A stretch of DNA of 64,000 bases from Firm-13 sp037143795 (GCA_037143795.1 JBAWXZ010000004.1:124001-188000), one strand, 5' to 3'; positions 34,030-43,543 are shown, counted from the first letter of the stretch. Numbers and translations: made by a program. Notes: generated from the letters alone by a model not told the origin.

Positions 34030-35415
34030 TTACTCCTGAATACCGGGGATTTTGGGCAGAGTCGCAAAACCGACTTCAAGATCTGCATCGGACGGGATAT
34101 AGTCCGTCATTTTCCCGGATGCAAAATCCATATATGCCTGCATATCAAAGTAGCCTGTTCCTGTCAGATTGAAGAGAATCGTCCTGGCTGTTCCTTCTTC
34201 CCTGCACTTGATTGCTTCATCGATTGCAGCACGTATGGCGTGCGCCGATTCCGGCGCCGGCAGAATGGTCTCATGCTTGGCAAAGAGCTGGGCTGCTTCA
34301 AATACCTTTGTCTGTTCGACGGATCTTGCTTCATCAAGGTATCCGTCGTGATAAAGCTTCGAGAGGATCGGAGACATGCCGTGGTAGCGTAGACCGCCGG
34401 CATGATTAGCTGACGGGATAAAGTCGGCGCCGAGTGTGTACATCTTCGCAAGCGGTGTAACATGCCCGGTATCACAGAAATCATATGCATACTTACCTCG
34501 TGTCATCGAAGGACAGGACGCAGGTTCGACAGCGATGAAATAAGGATTCTTGGTTCCGTTAAGCTTATCCCTCATGAACGCTGCCATGATACCGCCCATA
34601 TTGGATCCGCCGCCGGCGCATCCAATAACGATATCCGGATACTCCCCGACTGATTCCATCTGTAATTTGGCTTCTTCCCCTATGATTGACTGGTGCAGAA
34701 GCACCTGGTTAAGAACGGATCCAAGTACATAGCGGCACCCGGAAGTCGTAACAGCAAGCTCAATTGCCTCGGAGATAGCGCATCCGAGGCTTCCGCCTGT
34801 GCCGGGATGTTCGGCAAGGATCTTACGGCCGATGGATGTTGTTTCAGATGGAGAAGGAATCAGATTAGCTCCGAATGTCTCTATGACTGCCTTACGGTAA
34901 GGCTTCTGTTCGGAACTGACCTTAACCATAAATACGGTAAGGGGCATATCATAATGGGCGCATGCCATGGCAAGAGCGGTTCCCCACTGTCCTGCACCCG
35001 TTTCTGTCGTAAGGGATGTCAGTCCCTGTTTTTTGGCATAGTAGACTTGTGCCGCTGCCGAATTGAGTTTGTGGCTTCCTGATGTGTTGTTTCCTTCGAA
35101 TTTATAATAAATTTTGGCCGGTGTGTTGAGTGCCTTTTCCAGTTCATAGGCACGGATCAACGGTGCCGGACGGAAAATTTTATAGAAATTTTGGATTTCT
35201 TCCGGAATGTCAATAAACCGGGTCGTCTCGTCGCATTCCTGTTTGGCAAGCTCGGTGCAGAAAACCGGGAGAAGGTCCTCGAGTACTACCGGCTTCATCG
35301 TGCCCGGATTAATATAAGGATCATGCTGCTCCTTCATATCCGCACGTATGTTGTACCACTGGGTCGGCATCTGATCCTCCGTCAAAAAAATGCGTTTTGG
35401 AATTTTTCTGGACAT
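34030..35415 (-). CDS. trpB: TrpB2-type tryptophan synthase beta chain
   Basis: About 461 residues, longer than canonical TrpB (about 400), matching the TrpB2 branch. The PLP lysine is Lys116 in NTSGSHKLN; the phosphate-binding loop is GCAGGGSNMGG. It would join indole (or an analogue) with L-serine to give tryptophan. TrpB2 lacks the regions that engage TrpA, and no trpA is nearby, so indole salvage is the likely use. The start follows AAGGAG by six bases. The long leader contains a T-box, which links expression to uncharged tRNA. Confidence 0.92.
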   Translation of the reverse strand: MSRKIPKRIFLTEDQMPTQWYNIRADMKEQHDPYINPGTMKPVVLEDLLPVFCTELAKQECDETTRFIDIPEEIQNFYKIFRPAPLIRAYELEKALNTPAKIYYKFEGNNTSGSHKLNSAAAQVYYAKKQGLTSLTTETGAGQWGTALAMACAHYDMPLTVFMVKVSSEQKPYRKAVIETFGANLIPSPSETTSIGRKILAEHPGTGGSLGCAISEAIELAVTTSGCRYVLGSVLNQVLLHQSIIGEEAKLQMESVGEYPDIVIGCAGGGSNMGGIMAAFMRDKLNGTKNPYFIAVEPASCPSMTRGKYAYDFCDTGHVTPLAKMYTLGADFIPSANHAGGLRYHGMSPILSKLYHDGYLDEARSVEQTKVFEAAQLFAKHETILPAPESAHAIRAAIDEAIKCREEGTARTILFNLTGTGYFDMQAYMDFASGKMTDYIPSDADLEVGFATLPKIPGIQE

Positions 35416-35492
35416 TTTCTGCTCCTTTCTGTGCCGTGACGATTGTGTCACCTGAGCACACCCTTACGGGAAAATAGATATTTCGGGCAAAG

Positions 35493-35812
35493 AAAAAACT
35501 CCCGCCCCTTAATAAAAAGGGACAAGAGCAAAATTGCGCCTGCGGTACCACCCAAATTGACTGCATCCAAACAGAATGCCGTCCGCTCGATTCATGCACT
35601 TTATGCATGCTTCCCTGATAACGGGTGAAGTCCCCGTCAACGCCTACACCATCCTGCTTATCGAATCAAATTTCCAATGCAGAACTTTCGGGTTGCCCTC
35701 CCAGGCCCATTCGCTTTTTAAGTCAGTATCGCGCTTCCACCCTTCGCGACTCTCTATTACCAGACGTACAAAAAGCTACTCTTCCTGATCAGCGGTGTCA
35801 TTTATTTAATAT
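35493..35812 (-). promoter_or_regulatory. T-box riboswitch with terminator, candidate specifier TGG
   Basis: The minus-strand leader of trpB contains the T-box core GGGTGGTACCGC (35542-35553). Downstream of it is a terminator in which CTCTTGTCCC pairs with GGGGCGGGAG, then T-run (35493-35528). The stem I part shows the AGTA motif (AAGAGTAGC), AGAGAG-like and GGTGGAAGC segments, and GAATGGG, where TGG (35707-35709) follows GAA as in specifier loops. The codon fits tryptophan and the controlled gene. Uncharged tRNA-Trp would stabilise the antiterminator and turn the gene on. Confidence 0.88.
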
Positions 35813-35820
35813 TAAATCGT

Positions 35821-35849
35821 AGTATGCACCAGCCGATTTCGCTTGTCAA
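35821..35849 (-). promoter_or_regulatory. Promoter of the T-box/trpB transcript
   Basis: TTGACA (35844-35849) is a perfect -35; CATACT (35821-35826) is 17 bases on as -10, minus strand. The start point would be near 35813, at the beginning of the T-box. Confidence 0.7.
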
Positions 35850-35888
35850 GTATGATATACTTTTTCAAAAAAGGACGTTTGCGAAGCC

Positions 35889-36968
35889 ATGACAAAATAC
35901 AGCCAAATTGCAGATGCTCTTCTTGCGTGGTTTGAAATGAACCGCCGTGATCTTCCCTGGCGGGAAGATCGGACCGCCTATGGTACATGGGTGTCTGAGA
36001 TAATGCTTCAGCAGACCCGCGTTACCGCCGTGATTCCTTATTTCAAGAGATTTCTCACTCTCTTTCCGGACATTCCCGCGCTTGCCGGATCGCCGCAGGC
36101 TGACGTATATAAAGCCTGGGAAGGCCTCGGCTATTATTCGCGTGCTTCCAACCTGCAAAAGGGAGCTATTTTCTGTATGGATAATTTCAGCGGCAGACTC
36201 CCGAATGATTACCGGCAGCTGCTGACAATCCCCGGCATAGGCCCCTATACGGCAGGAGCAATTGCATCACTTGCTTTCGGACTGCCGGAGCCTGCCGTTG
36301 ACGGGAATGTTATCCGGGTCTTTTCCAGGCTGTTCGCTCTGCGAATCTTTCCACAGGATGTAAAGGCAAGAATCGAAGTCAGCACACTTGTGAAAGACAG
36401 CTTTCCGGATGAACGGGCCGGTGACTTTAATGAGGCTGTCATGGACTTAGGTTCGACAGTCTGTATTCCCGGAAACCCATCCTGCGATATCTGTCCGGTT
36501 TCTATCTTCTGCGCAGCGTTCATGCTCGGCATACAGAAAGAACTGCCTCTAAGAAAGCCAAAAAAGATAGTCCCGGTTATTCCTTATACCATTGTTGTTT
36601 TGAGGAAAGGCCGGCAGCTGTTCATCCGGCAGCGCCCGGATACCGGGCTTCTTGCAAATCTATTCGAATTTCCTTCATACCCCGGGTTCCTGAATCCGGA
36701 TGAACTGCAGGAACATCTTTGCCGCGATTACGGCATACTCCCCGTTCAAATCCATTCAATCCTTCCCCTTGGCGCGGCTTCCCATACATTTTCACACCTG
36801 AAATGGGATATGGAAGGGTATCTTGTCGATATTTCGGAAAACGGAAAAATCTCCCTGCCGCTTCAAATCTCAGAGAAGCAATTGCAGGGAGAATATTACT
36901 CCATTCCTATGGCAAAAAAGCTGGCTTTTGCATCAGCTATCAGGGTATTTACATCTATCGTTCTTTAG
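35889..36968 (+). CDS. mutY: Adenine DNA glycosylase
   Basis: A 359-residue MutY. The HhH-GPD core shows catalytic Glu37 before LQQT, the hairpin LLTIPGIGPYTAGAIASLAF, and Asp138 in PAVDGN. The FeS loop has Cys192, 199, 202 and 208 (C-x6-C-x2-C-x5-C). The C-terminal NUDIX-like domain that recognises 8-oxoG is present (residues about 225-359). It removes adenine opposite 8-oxoguanine. Its last codons overlap prmA tail to tail by four bases. The Shine-Dalgarno is weak. Confidence 0.95.
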   Translation: MTKYSQIADALLAWFEMNRRDLPWREDRTAYGTWVSEIMLQQTRVTAVIPYFKRFLTLFPDIPALAGSPQADVYKAWEGLGYYSRASNLQKGAIFCMDNFSGRLPNDYRQLLTIPGIGPYTAGAIASLAFGLPEPAVDGNVIRVFSRLFALRIFPQDVKARIEVSTLVKDSFPDERAGDFNEAVMDLGSTVCIPGNPSCDICPVSIFCAAFMLGIQKELPLRKPKKIVPVIPYTIVVLRKGRQLFIRQRPDTGLLANLFEFPSYPGFLNPDELQEHLCRDYGILPVQIHSILPLGAASHTFSHLKWDMEGYLVDISENGKISLPLQISEKQLQGEYYSIPMAKKLAFASAIRVFTSIVL

Positions 36969-37984
36969 GCTCGTTCATACAGATATGCGTGCCAGTCGCC
37001 TTTTTGATTGGAAGCAGCAAGCTTGAGGCCTGCATCCAAGCATGCTTTTGTTACCCGGTCTGTCTTCGTATCAATGATGCCGCTGATCAAAAAACGGCCT
37101 TCAGGGGCAAGATAACCCAATATATCGGGAGTAAGGGATACGATGACATCTGCTATTATGTTGGCGATAATAAGACTGTAGTCTTTTCTTCCGGCATCCT
37201 TGAGCTCTCCGGTATGACAGTCGACATCCGCCTTGTTGAGCGCACAGTTTTCATGTGCGACATCAACAGCCAGACGGTCAATATCAATCGCTTCAACAGA
37301 CGCTGCACCGAGCTTGCTTGCAATGATGGAAAGAATACCCGAACCACAGCCAAGATCGAGGACTATATCTTCCGGCCGGATAATGCGGTCAATGATTTCG
37401 GCGCACATTGCAGTAGTCTCATGTGTACCGGTACCGAAGGCAGATCCCGGATCGAGAGACACGACTACTTCACCCTCCTTGGGTTGATAGGTCTCCCAAG
37501 ACGGGCAGATCACCACATGCGGAGAAATTGACATGACCTCATAATACTGTTTCCAGCTGTTTGCCCAATCCTCATCAGCTACATACCTATGATTCGTAAG
37601 ACCTTTTCCAACAGGAAGAAACTCGCTGATTTCTTTAATGCGGATCGTAACAATATCCAGTACCTCTTCAAGCGTGTGTACGCCGGTTGCGATCTGGCCA
37701 TAAATATTACCGACCCCCGTGGGGTTGTCATATTCCTCTTCTTTGGCGCCAAGACGGATTCCATCCGGAAATTCAGCAAAATAGGCGCGGATATTAACGT
37801 CCTCACCTAACGATTTGAAAAAGCTGTCATCCGCAAAAGATAACGAGTCGGGCGCAGACAGCATGTTTTTAATTTCAAACGGATCACAAATGGCTATCCC
37901 GTCTGCCCCCAGCTGTGCAAGCATCTCGCAGACAGCGTCCGAAGCATCCTCGCTTGTCTCGATAGTAACCTCAATCCAACGCAT
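36965..37984 (-). CDS. prmA: Ribosomal protein L11 methyltransferase
   Basis: About 339 residues. The N-terminal substrate-recognition domain is followed by SAM-binding DPGSAFGTGTHETT and VLDLGCGSGILSI, then NIIADVI, the PrmA active-site signature. It trimethylates lysines and the N terminus of L11. It is the last gene of the dnaK operon, starting one base after dnaJ, the usual place in Clostridia. The ATG at MRWIEV is preferred over a TTG four codons earlier; neither has a strong ribosome site. Confidence 0.94.
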   Translation of the reverse strand: MRWIEVTIETSEDASDAVCEMLAQLGADGIAICDPFEIKNMLSAPDSLSFADDSFFKSLGEDVNIRAYFAEFPDGIRLGAKEEEYDNPTGVGNIYGQIATGVHTLEEVLDIVTIRIKEISEFLPVGKGLTNHRYVADEDWANSWKQYYEVMSISPHVVICPSWETYQPKEGEVVVSLDPGSAFGTGTHETTAMCAEIIDRIIRPEDIVLDLGCGSGILSIIASKLGAASVEAIDIDRLAVDVAHENCALNKADVDCHTGELKDAGRKDYSLIIANIIADVIVSLTPDILGYLAPEGRFLISGIIDTKTDRVTKACLDAGLKLAASNQKGDWHAYLYERA

Positions 37985-37985
37985 A

Positions 37986-39122
37986 TTATTTACCAAATAT
38001 ATCTTTCACTTTTTTGAAGAAACTTGCGCGTTTTTGATAATTACGCTCGGAAAGCGTCGTGTCAAATTGGCGAAGCTGTTCTTTTTGAGTATCAGTCAAA
38101 TGAGTCGGCACTTCGAGTACGAAGCGGCATGTGTGGTCGCCTCTGGTGTTGGGGCGGTTTTTGAAAGGAATGCCCCTGCCGCGGATTGTATACGTATCAA
38201 AAGGCTGCGTTCCTTCTTTGATATGCGTCATGACATTGCCGTCAATCGTAGGAAGCTCAATATCGGCTCCGAGTGTTGCCTGAGCATAGGTAATCGGCAC
38301 ATCGCAGAACGTGTTATTATCCCTTCGTTCGAATACCGGGTGGGTGTTTACTTTGAACTGGATATAGAGGTCGCCGTAAGGTCCGCCGCGTACGCCGGGC
38401 TCACCCTCGCCTTTTATCGGCATCATGTCGCCCGTATTTACACCGGCAGGAATATGGATCGAAAGATCCTTCTTCTTGATTCTCCGGCCTCTTCCGTTAC
38501 ATGCGGTGCAGGGAGTACGGATAATTGTACCTTTCCCTCCGCAGGACGGACAATCCCTTGAGACCATTGTCATGCCAAAAAGGGTCTGCGTCTGCTGCTG
38601 GATCCGTCCGGCACCCTTACAGGTCGGGCAGGTTTCCGGTGACGACCCGGGAGTCGCTCCCGTACCGGAACACACATCACAGTTATCCTCTTTGCTGATA
38701 CTGATTGTTTTATCCACGCCGAAAGCAGCTTCCATAAATTCGAGGCTCAGACCGTACTTTAGGTTCGCACCCTGTTCAGGTCCGGTGCGGCGGCGTCCGC
38801 CTCCGCCAAAGGCACCGCCGAAGATAGATCCAAAAAGATCACCCAAATCAATATCCGCTCCAGAAAATCCGCCGCCGGAAAAGCCCTGCCCGTCCATGCC
38901 CTGATGCCCGAACTGGTCGTATTGCCGGCGCTTATCAGGATCGGTAAGAACAGCATATGCTTCGTTAGCCTCTTTGAATTTAGCCTCCGCAGACTTATCA
39001 TTCGGATTCAGATCCGGATGATATTGCTTTGCAAGCTTTCGGTAAGCCTTTTTAAGTTCGTCATCCGTGGCACCCTTACTTACACCGAGTACCTCATAGT
39101 AATCACGTTTCTGCTCTGCCAA
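37986..39122 (-). CDS. dnaJ: Chaperone protein DnaJ
   Basis: A 378-residue type I Hsp40. The J domain contains HPD at YHPDLNP, followed by a Gly/Phe-rich linker (GGGFSGADIDLGDLFGSIFGGAFGGG). Four CxxCxGxG zinc motifs (CDVCSGTG, CPTCKGAG, CPSCGGKG, CTACNGRG) and the C-terminal substrate domains complete it. It delivers clients to DnaK and stimulates its ATPase. The start is TTG with GGAGG eight bases upstream. Confidence 0.97.
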   Translation of the reverse strand: MAEQKRDYYEVLGVSKGATDDELKKAYRKLAKQYHPDLNPNDKSAEAKFKEANEAYAVLTDPDKRRQYDQFGHQGMDGQGFSGGGFSGADIDLGDLFGSIFGGAFGGGGRRRTGPEQGANLKYGLSLEFMEAAFGVDKTISISKEDNCDVCSGTGATPGSSPETCPTCKGAGRIQQQTQTLFGMTMVSRDCPSCGGKGTIIRTPCTACNGRGRRIKKKDLSIHIPAGVNTGDMMPIKGEGEPGVRGGPYGDLYIQFKVNTHPVFERRDNNTFCDVPITYAQATLGADIELPTIDGNVMTHIKEGTQPFDTYTIRGRGIPFKNRPNTRGDHTCRFVLEVPTHLTDTQKEQLRQFDTTLSERNYQKRASFFKKVKDIFGK

Positions 39123-39168
39123 GGACTTTTCCTCCTACTGTCTTTTTCATTGTATTGTAAAGACATAA

Positions 39169-39203
39169 GGGTATGGACGCAAGTTATGCCTGCATCCATA
39201 CCC
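39169..39203. promoter_or_regulatory. Hairpin between dnaK and dnaJ
   Basis: GGGTATGGA pairs with TCCATACCC over nine bases, with extra TGCA/TTGC pairing inside. No U-run follows, so it probably modulates or stabilises the dnaK message relative to dnaJ rather than ending transcription. Confidence 0.6.
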
Positions 39204-39226
39204 GTCAAATCTGTATAAAGTTTTTA

Positions 39227-41089
39227 TTAAAAGTCGCCGCCGGCATTTTTAAAGCCGCCGTCTGCGCCCGCTTCCGGACCTGCTCCCTCACCGGGATTCT
39301 CATATCCGGCGTAATCCTGGTTCGGGCCGCCTGCGGCACCCGCTCCTGCACCGGGGTTAGCCTGGGAATAAAGCTTTTCGCTCACTTTATAGAAAGCCTG
39401 CGTAACGGCTTCTGTCTCGGTCTTCATAGCCGTGTAGTCATTAGCGGCAATCGCCGCCTTCAGCTTAACAAGGGCTGCTTCAACTGCAGCTTTATCGGCT
39501 GCATCGGCCTTATCGCCAAGCTCTTTGAGCGTCTTTTCCGTCTGGTAAACGGAAGTCTCCGCATGGTTTTTGATTTCAATCTCTTCCTTGCGCTGCTTGT
39601 CTTCCGAAGCATGAAGCTCCGCTTCCTTTACTGCGGCATTGATCTGTTCTTCCGTCAAATTGGTTGTGGCGGTAATCGTGATCTTCTGCTCACGTCCGGT
39701 TCCCATGTCTTTTGCGGTAACATGGACGATACCGTTCGCATCAATATCGAAAGTGACTTCGATCTGAGGGACGCCGCGGGGTGCCGGTGCAATTCCGTCA
39801 AGTATGAAATTACCGAGGGACTTGTTGTAGGCAGCCATTTCGCGCTCACCCTGGAGAACATGGACATCAACCTGTGTCTGTCCGTCGGAAGCGGTGGAAT
39901 ATACCTGGCTCTTCTTTGTCGGAATCGTTGTGTTTCTGTCGATCATCTTTGTAAAGATGCCGCCCTGTGTCTCAATTCCAAGGGAAAGGGGAGTTACATC
40001 AAGTAGAAGAAGTCCCTTAACATCTCCGGTAAGGACAGCAGCCTGGATGGCGGCGCCTACTGCAACGCACTCATCCGGGTTAATGCCCTTGAAAGGATCC
40101 TTGCCGAAATATTTTTTTACAGCATCCTGGACAGCCGGGGTACGCGAGGATCCGCCGACCAGAAGAATCTTCTGGATATCGTTGGGTGTCATGCCTGCAT
40201 CAGACATGGCGCGCTTTAAAGGCTCCATTGTCTTTTCAACCAGCTCATGTGTCAGCTCATCAAATTTTGCACGTGTAAGAGTAATATCCATATGCTTTGG
40301 GCCGTTTGCATCAGCAGTTATATAAGCTAGATTGATGTTGGAGGAAGCGACGCCGGAAAGCTCGATTTTAGCTTTTTCAGCAGCCTCACGGAGACGCTGC
40401 ATAGCCATACGGTCACCGCGAAGATCGACTCCCTGATCCTTCTTGAATGAATCTATAAGATAATCAACGATCTTGTTATCGAAATCATCACCGCCGAGAC
40501 GGTTGTTGCCGGCTGTTGCAAGAACTTCAAATACACCGTCGCCGATCTCAAGAATGGATACGTCAAAAGTACCGCCGCCAAGATCGAATACAAGAATCTT
40601 CTGGTCGTTCTCTTTATCAAGGCCGTAGGCAAGTGCCGCAGCAGTAGGCTCATTGATGATACGCAGAACATCAAGGCCTGCTATTCTTCCGGCATCTTTT
40701 GTAGCCTGTCTCTGTGCATCGGAAAAATATGCTGGAACCGTGATAACCGCCTGTAAAACAGGCTGTCCAAGGTATGCTTCAGCGTCACTCTTGAGCTTTG
40801 CAAGAATCATGGCCGAAATCTCCTGGGGGGAGTATTGTTTATCATCAATGCTTACTTTATAAGCCGTACCCATCTCGCGCTTGATTGACTGTACGGTACG
40901 ATCCGGATTGGTTACCGCCTGGCGCTTTGCGACCTGTCCTATAAGGCGTTCACCTGTTTTTGAAAATGCCACGACAGATGGTGTCGTGCGGTTGCCTTCG
41001 GGATTCGGAATAACGACGACTTCGCCGCCTTCCATAACTGCAACACATGAGTTTGTTGTTCCAAGGTCAATACCAATTACTTTAGCCAT
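39227..41089 (-). CDS. dnaK: Chaperone protein DnaK (Hsp70)
   Basis: A 620-residue Hsp70. It begins AKVIGIDLGTTNSCVAVMEGG, has phosphate loops IVFDLGGGTFDVSILEIG-like (ILVFDLGGGTFDVS) and the linker/substrate-domain sequence VLLLDVTPLSLGIETQGG. The C-terminal lid ends with a Gly/Ala-rich tail and an acidic end. It folds nascent and damaged proteins with DnaJ and GrpE. GGAGG precedes the ATG by about eight bases. clpP, not grpE, is directly upstream. Confidence 0.98.
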   Translation of the reverse strand: MAKVIGIDLGTTNSCVAVMEGGEVVVIPNPEGNRTTPSVVAFSKTGERLIGQVAKRQAVTNPDRTVQSIKREMGTAYKVSIDDKQYSPQEISAMILAKLKSDAEAYLGQPVLQAVITVPAYFSDAQRQATKDAGRIAGLDVLRIINEPTAAALAYGLDKENDQKILVFDLGGGTFDVSILEIGDGVFEVLATAGNNRLGGDDFDNKIVDYLIDSFKKDQGVDLRGDRMAMQRLREAAEKAKIELSGVASSNINLAYITADANGPKHMDITLTRAKFDELTHELVEKTMEPLKRAMSDAGMTPNDIQKILLVGGSSRTPAVQDAVKKYFGKDPFKGINPDECVAVGAAIQAAVLTGDVKGLLLLDVTPLSLGIETQGGIFTKMIDRNTTIPTKKSQVYSTASDGQTQVDVHVLQGEREMAAYNKSLGNFILDGIAPAPRGVPQIEVTFDIDANGIVHVTAKDMGTGREQKITITATTNLTEEQINAAVKEAELHASEDKQRKEEIEIKNHAETSVYQTEKTLKELGDKADAADKAAVEAALVKLKAAIAANDYTAMKTETEAVTQAFYKVSEKLYSQANPGAGAGAAGGPNQDYAGYENPGEGAGPEAGADGGFKNAGGDF

Positions 41090-41115
41090 TTCTTTATCCT
41101 CCGCTTGCGCTTATA

Positions 41116-41721
41116 TTACGCTCTTTTTTCCATGATCTGATCAACAATTCCGTAGGCGACTGCTTCTTCGGCACTCATCCAGTTATCACGGTCAGTATCT
41201 ATTGTTACCTTTTCGATAGGCTGCCCTGTCTTTTCAGAGAGAATCCTGTTCAGGCGGTCCTTCGTTCTCTGAATGTGCTGCGCTGCAATCTGGATGTCTG
41301 TCGTCTGTCCCTGTGCCCCGCCTGAAGGCTGATGGATCATTACTTCAGCATTGGGAAGAATAAATCTTTTTCCCTTTGTTCCAGCCGCAAGGAGGAATGC
41401 ACCCATAGATGCCGCCATGCCCATGCAGATTGTCTGCACATCCGGCTTAATATGCTGCATCGTGTCAAAAATCATCAGTCCGTCCGATACCGATCCGCCC
41501 GGGCTGTTGATATAGAACTGGATGTCTTTTTCCGGATCTTCAGCCTCAAGGAAAAGAAGCTGCGCTGTAATCAGGCTTGCCGTGACATAATTGACCTCTT
41601 CCGACAAAATGACAATGCGCTCCTTTAAAAGGCGCGAATATATATCATAAGCCCGCTCACCACGATTGGTCGATTCAATTACGGTCGGCACGAGAGTTGA
41701 ATTCGGATTCTTGTTGTCCAT
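41116..41721 (-). CDS. clpP: ATP-dependent Clp protease proteolytic subunit
   Basis: A 201-residue serine peptidase with complete triad: Ser105 in GMAASMGAF, His130 in MIHQPSGG, and Asp179 in TDRDNWMSAEEA. FYINSPGGSVSDGL is the oxyanion/substrate loop. It forms the tetradecameric chamber fed by ClpX or ClpC. Position is unusual: it lies between grpE (30 bases) and dnaK (26 bases), inside the HrcA-controlled operon, instead of beside clpX/tig. Whether another clpP exists elsewhere cannot be seen. Confidence 0.96.
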   Translation of the reverse strand: MDNKNPNSTLVPTVIESTNRGERAYDIYSRLLKERIVILSEEVNYVTASLITAQLLFLEAEDPEKDIQFYINSPGGSVSDGLMIFDTMQHIKPDVQTICMGMAASMGAFLLAAGTKGKRFILPNAEVMIHQPSGGAQGQTTDIQIAAQHIQRTKDRLNRILSEKTGQPIEKVTIDTDRDNWMSAEEAVAYGIVDQIMEKRA

Positions 41722-41751
41722 AGTTTTTCTCCTTATATTTATATCGAATTG

Positions 41752-42396
41752 TTAATTTGCGACTTGTACAAGTGAATGTCTGATAACACGGTCACCCTTT
41801 TTATATCCTTTGAGAAAAACCTGTGCGATGCACTGTTCACCCAATGAATCATCTTCTATATGTGTAACGGCTGAATGAAGATTCGGGTCAAATGAAGAAC
41901 CGATCCGGCAGGGAATCTCTTCCACGCCCAGCTTGGCAAGAACTTCACCGGCCTGTTTACAAATCATCAGCATGCCTTCTGACAGTTTGTCTAAATTCCC
42001 GTCTTCTGTCTTTTCGGTAAAACTCAACGCACGCTCCACATTATCAACAACAAGAAGCCATTCTTTTGTGACATCAGCAACAGCATCCGTGTAGAGCCCT
42101 TCCCGTTCTTTCTGTGTACGGCGTCTGAAATTATCATATTCAGCCAAGATTCTCATGTATCTGTCTTTAACATCGGATAGTTCCTGGTCGACGGCACGTG
42201 CAGCTTCGTTAGCATTTTTTTCAGCCTGCGCGTCCGATTCATCCTTTGGCTGCTCTTCCACTTCCGGTAAGTTGCCGGCAGCTTTTGACGATGCGGTACC
42301 ACTTGTATCTTTTCCCTGGCCTTCTGCAGCCTTGTGCGCAGTGCCGGACTTTTTGCCTTGGATATCCTCTGTATCTTCCTTTGCTGACCTTTTCAT
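41752..42396 (-). CDS. grpE: Nucleotide exchange factor GrpE
   Basis: A 214-residue GrpE. An acidic, low-complexity N-terminal stretch (about 75 residues) precedes the long coiled coil (DQELSDVKDRYMRILAEYDNFRRR) and the beta-wing domain, with the family signature near EEIPCRIGSSFDPNLHSAV and a C-terminal GYKKGDRVIRHSLVQVAN. It releases ADP from DnaK. The ATG directly follows the hrcA stop, so translation is likely coupled. Confidence 0.95.
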   Translation of the reverse strand: MKRSAKEDTEDIQGKKSGTAHKAAEGQGKDTSGTASSKAAGNLPEVEEQPKDESDAQAEKNANEAARAVDQELSDVKDRYMRILAEYDNFRRRTQKEREGLYTDAVADVTKEWLLVVDNVERALSFTEKTEDGNLDKLSEGMLMICKQAGEVLAKLGVEEIPCRIGSSFDPNLHSAVTHIEDDSLGEQCIAQVFLKGYKKGDRVIRHSLVQVAN

Positions 42397-43458
42397 TTAT
42401 TCCATTCCTCCATTTATATCTTTCAGTTTTCTCATTTGCTGATTTATCGTATTACGGACAAAACTGATCTGCGAAATGACTTTTGAATAATCCATACGTT
42501 TCGGACCGATCACTCCGATGTTGCCTGCAATCTTATCCCCAACATTATAGGTGGTTGTGATAAAACTGCAATCATGAAGTCCTTCAAGCTGAATCTCCTG
42601 CCCGATCCGGATCATGTAGGACGGGGTGATACTGTTATCGGTAACTTCGTTGAGATACCCGGCAATAATACCATCCTTCGACAGAGTGTCAAATAATCCC
42701 CGTGCGCTTTTGTTATCATGGAATTCCGGAAAGGAAAGCATGTGGTTCGTACCGTCCATATATACTTCCAGATTGTCGGCCTGCTTAATCGAAGTATAGG
42801 CTTCGTAAAGAACCTGATTCAAAAGCATTTCCGGTATATGCGCATCCTTAGCAGCAGTCGTTACCGTCACAAGAGTAATTTCTTCAAGTGATTTTCCGCA
42901 AAGTCCCGACTCTATCGCATTTGAAATCTCAAAAAGCTGGTCGGCACTCAAATAATCCGGAATACGGGCGATACGGTCCTTTACAACCCCGGCGGAAAGA
43001 ACAACAACGACAAGAACTTTGCCGGGCTCAATCATCAGCATTTTCAGCTGTGTCAGGTAACTTCTGCGAAGCCGCGGAGATAGGGCAAGCGACATATAGC
43101 CTGTCTGTGCTGCAAGGGCACTTGAAGCCTTGCGCAGCAGACCGGTCAGCTCTTCAAAGCTGTCCGTAATCCTTCTGGAAAATTCCAGTGATTCTTCCGG
43201 CGAAAGCGGTTCAACGCGCATGAGGGAATCTACATACTCCCTGTACCCCTTGTCCGAGGGAATCCGTCCGGCAGAAGTATGGGGCTGCTCCAGATATCCC
43301 ATTGTCTCCAGATCCGCCATTTCATTGCGGACAGTAGCAGAACTGACATGGAAATCATGCTTACAGACAAGCGACTTGGATGCGACCGGTTCAGCCGATT
43401 CAATATAGTCATCTACAATAGCTTGCAGAATCTGTTTCTTTCTAAAATCAAGCGGCAT
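42397..43458 (-). CDS. hrcA: Heat-inducible transcription repressor HrcA
   Basis: About 353 residues. The N-terminal winged helix (DFRKKQILQAIVDDYIESAEPV, SSATVRNEMADLETMGYLEQPHTSAGRIPSDKGYREYV) binds CIRCE; the rest is the HrcA effector/dimer domain with IGVIGPKRMDYSKVIS near the end. It needs GroEL to be active and represses the chaperone operon when misfolded protein is low. The start is MPLDF, with GGAGG eight bases before. It is first in the operon and sits directly behind its own CIRCE. Confidence 0.97.
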   Translation of the reverse strand: MPLDFRKKQILQAIVDDYIESAEPVASKSLVCKHDFHVSSATVRNEMADLETMGYLEQPHTSAGRIPSDKGYREYVDSLMRVEPLSPEESLEFSRRITDSFEELTGLLRKASSALAAQTGYMSLALSPRLRRSYLTQLKMLMIEPGKVLVVVVLSAGVVKDRIARIPDYLSADQLFEISNAIESGLCGKSLEEITLVTVTTAAKDAHIPEMLLNQVLYEAYTSIKQADNLEVYMDGTNHMLSFPEFHDNKSARGLFDTLSKDGIIAGYLNEVTDNSITPSYMIRIGQEIQLEGLHDCSFITTTYNVGDKIAGNIGVIGPKRMDYSKVISQISFVRNTINQQMRKLKDINGGME

Positions 43459-43512
43459 ACTACGCACCTCCCCGCCATAAAAAAATGAACTGAATCAGAT
43501 TCACATTCACAG

Positions 43513-43539
43513 TTAGCACTCTAGTTGATCGAGTGCTAA
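43513..43539. promoter_or_regulatory. CIRCE element (HrcA operator)
   Basis: A perfect TTAGCACTC-N9-GAGTGCTAA inverted repeat about 55 bases before hrcA, just after the promoter. It matches the consensus of Bacillota at every position, so heat-shock induction of the six-gene operon through HrcA is near certain. Confidence 0.98.
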
Positions 43540-43543
43540 ATAA

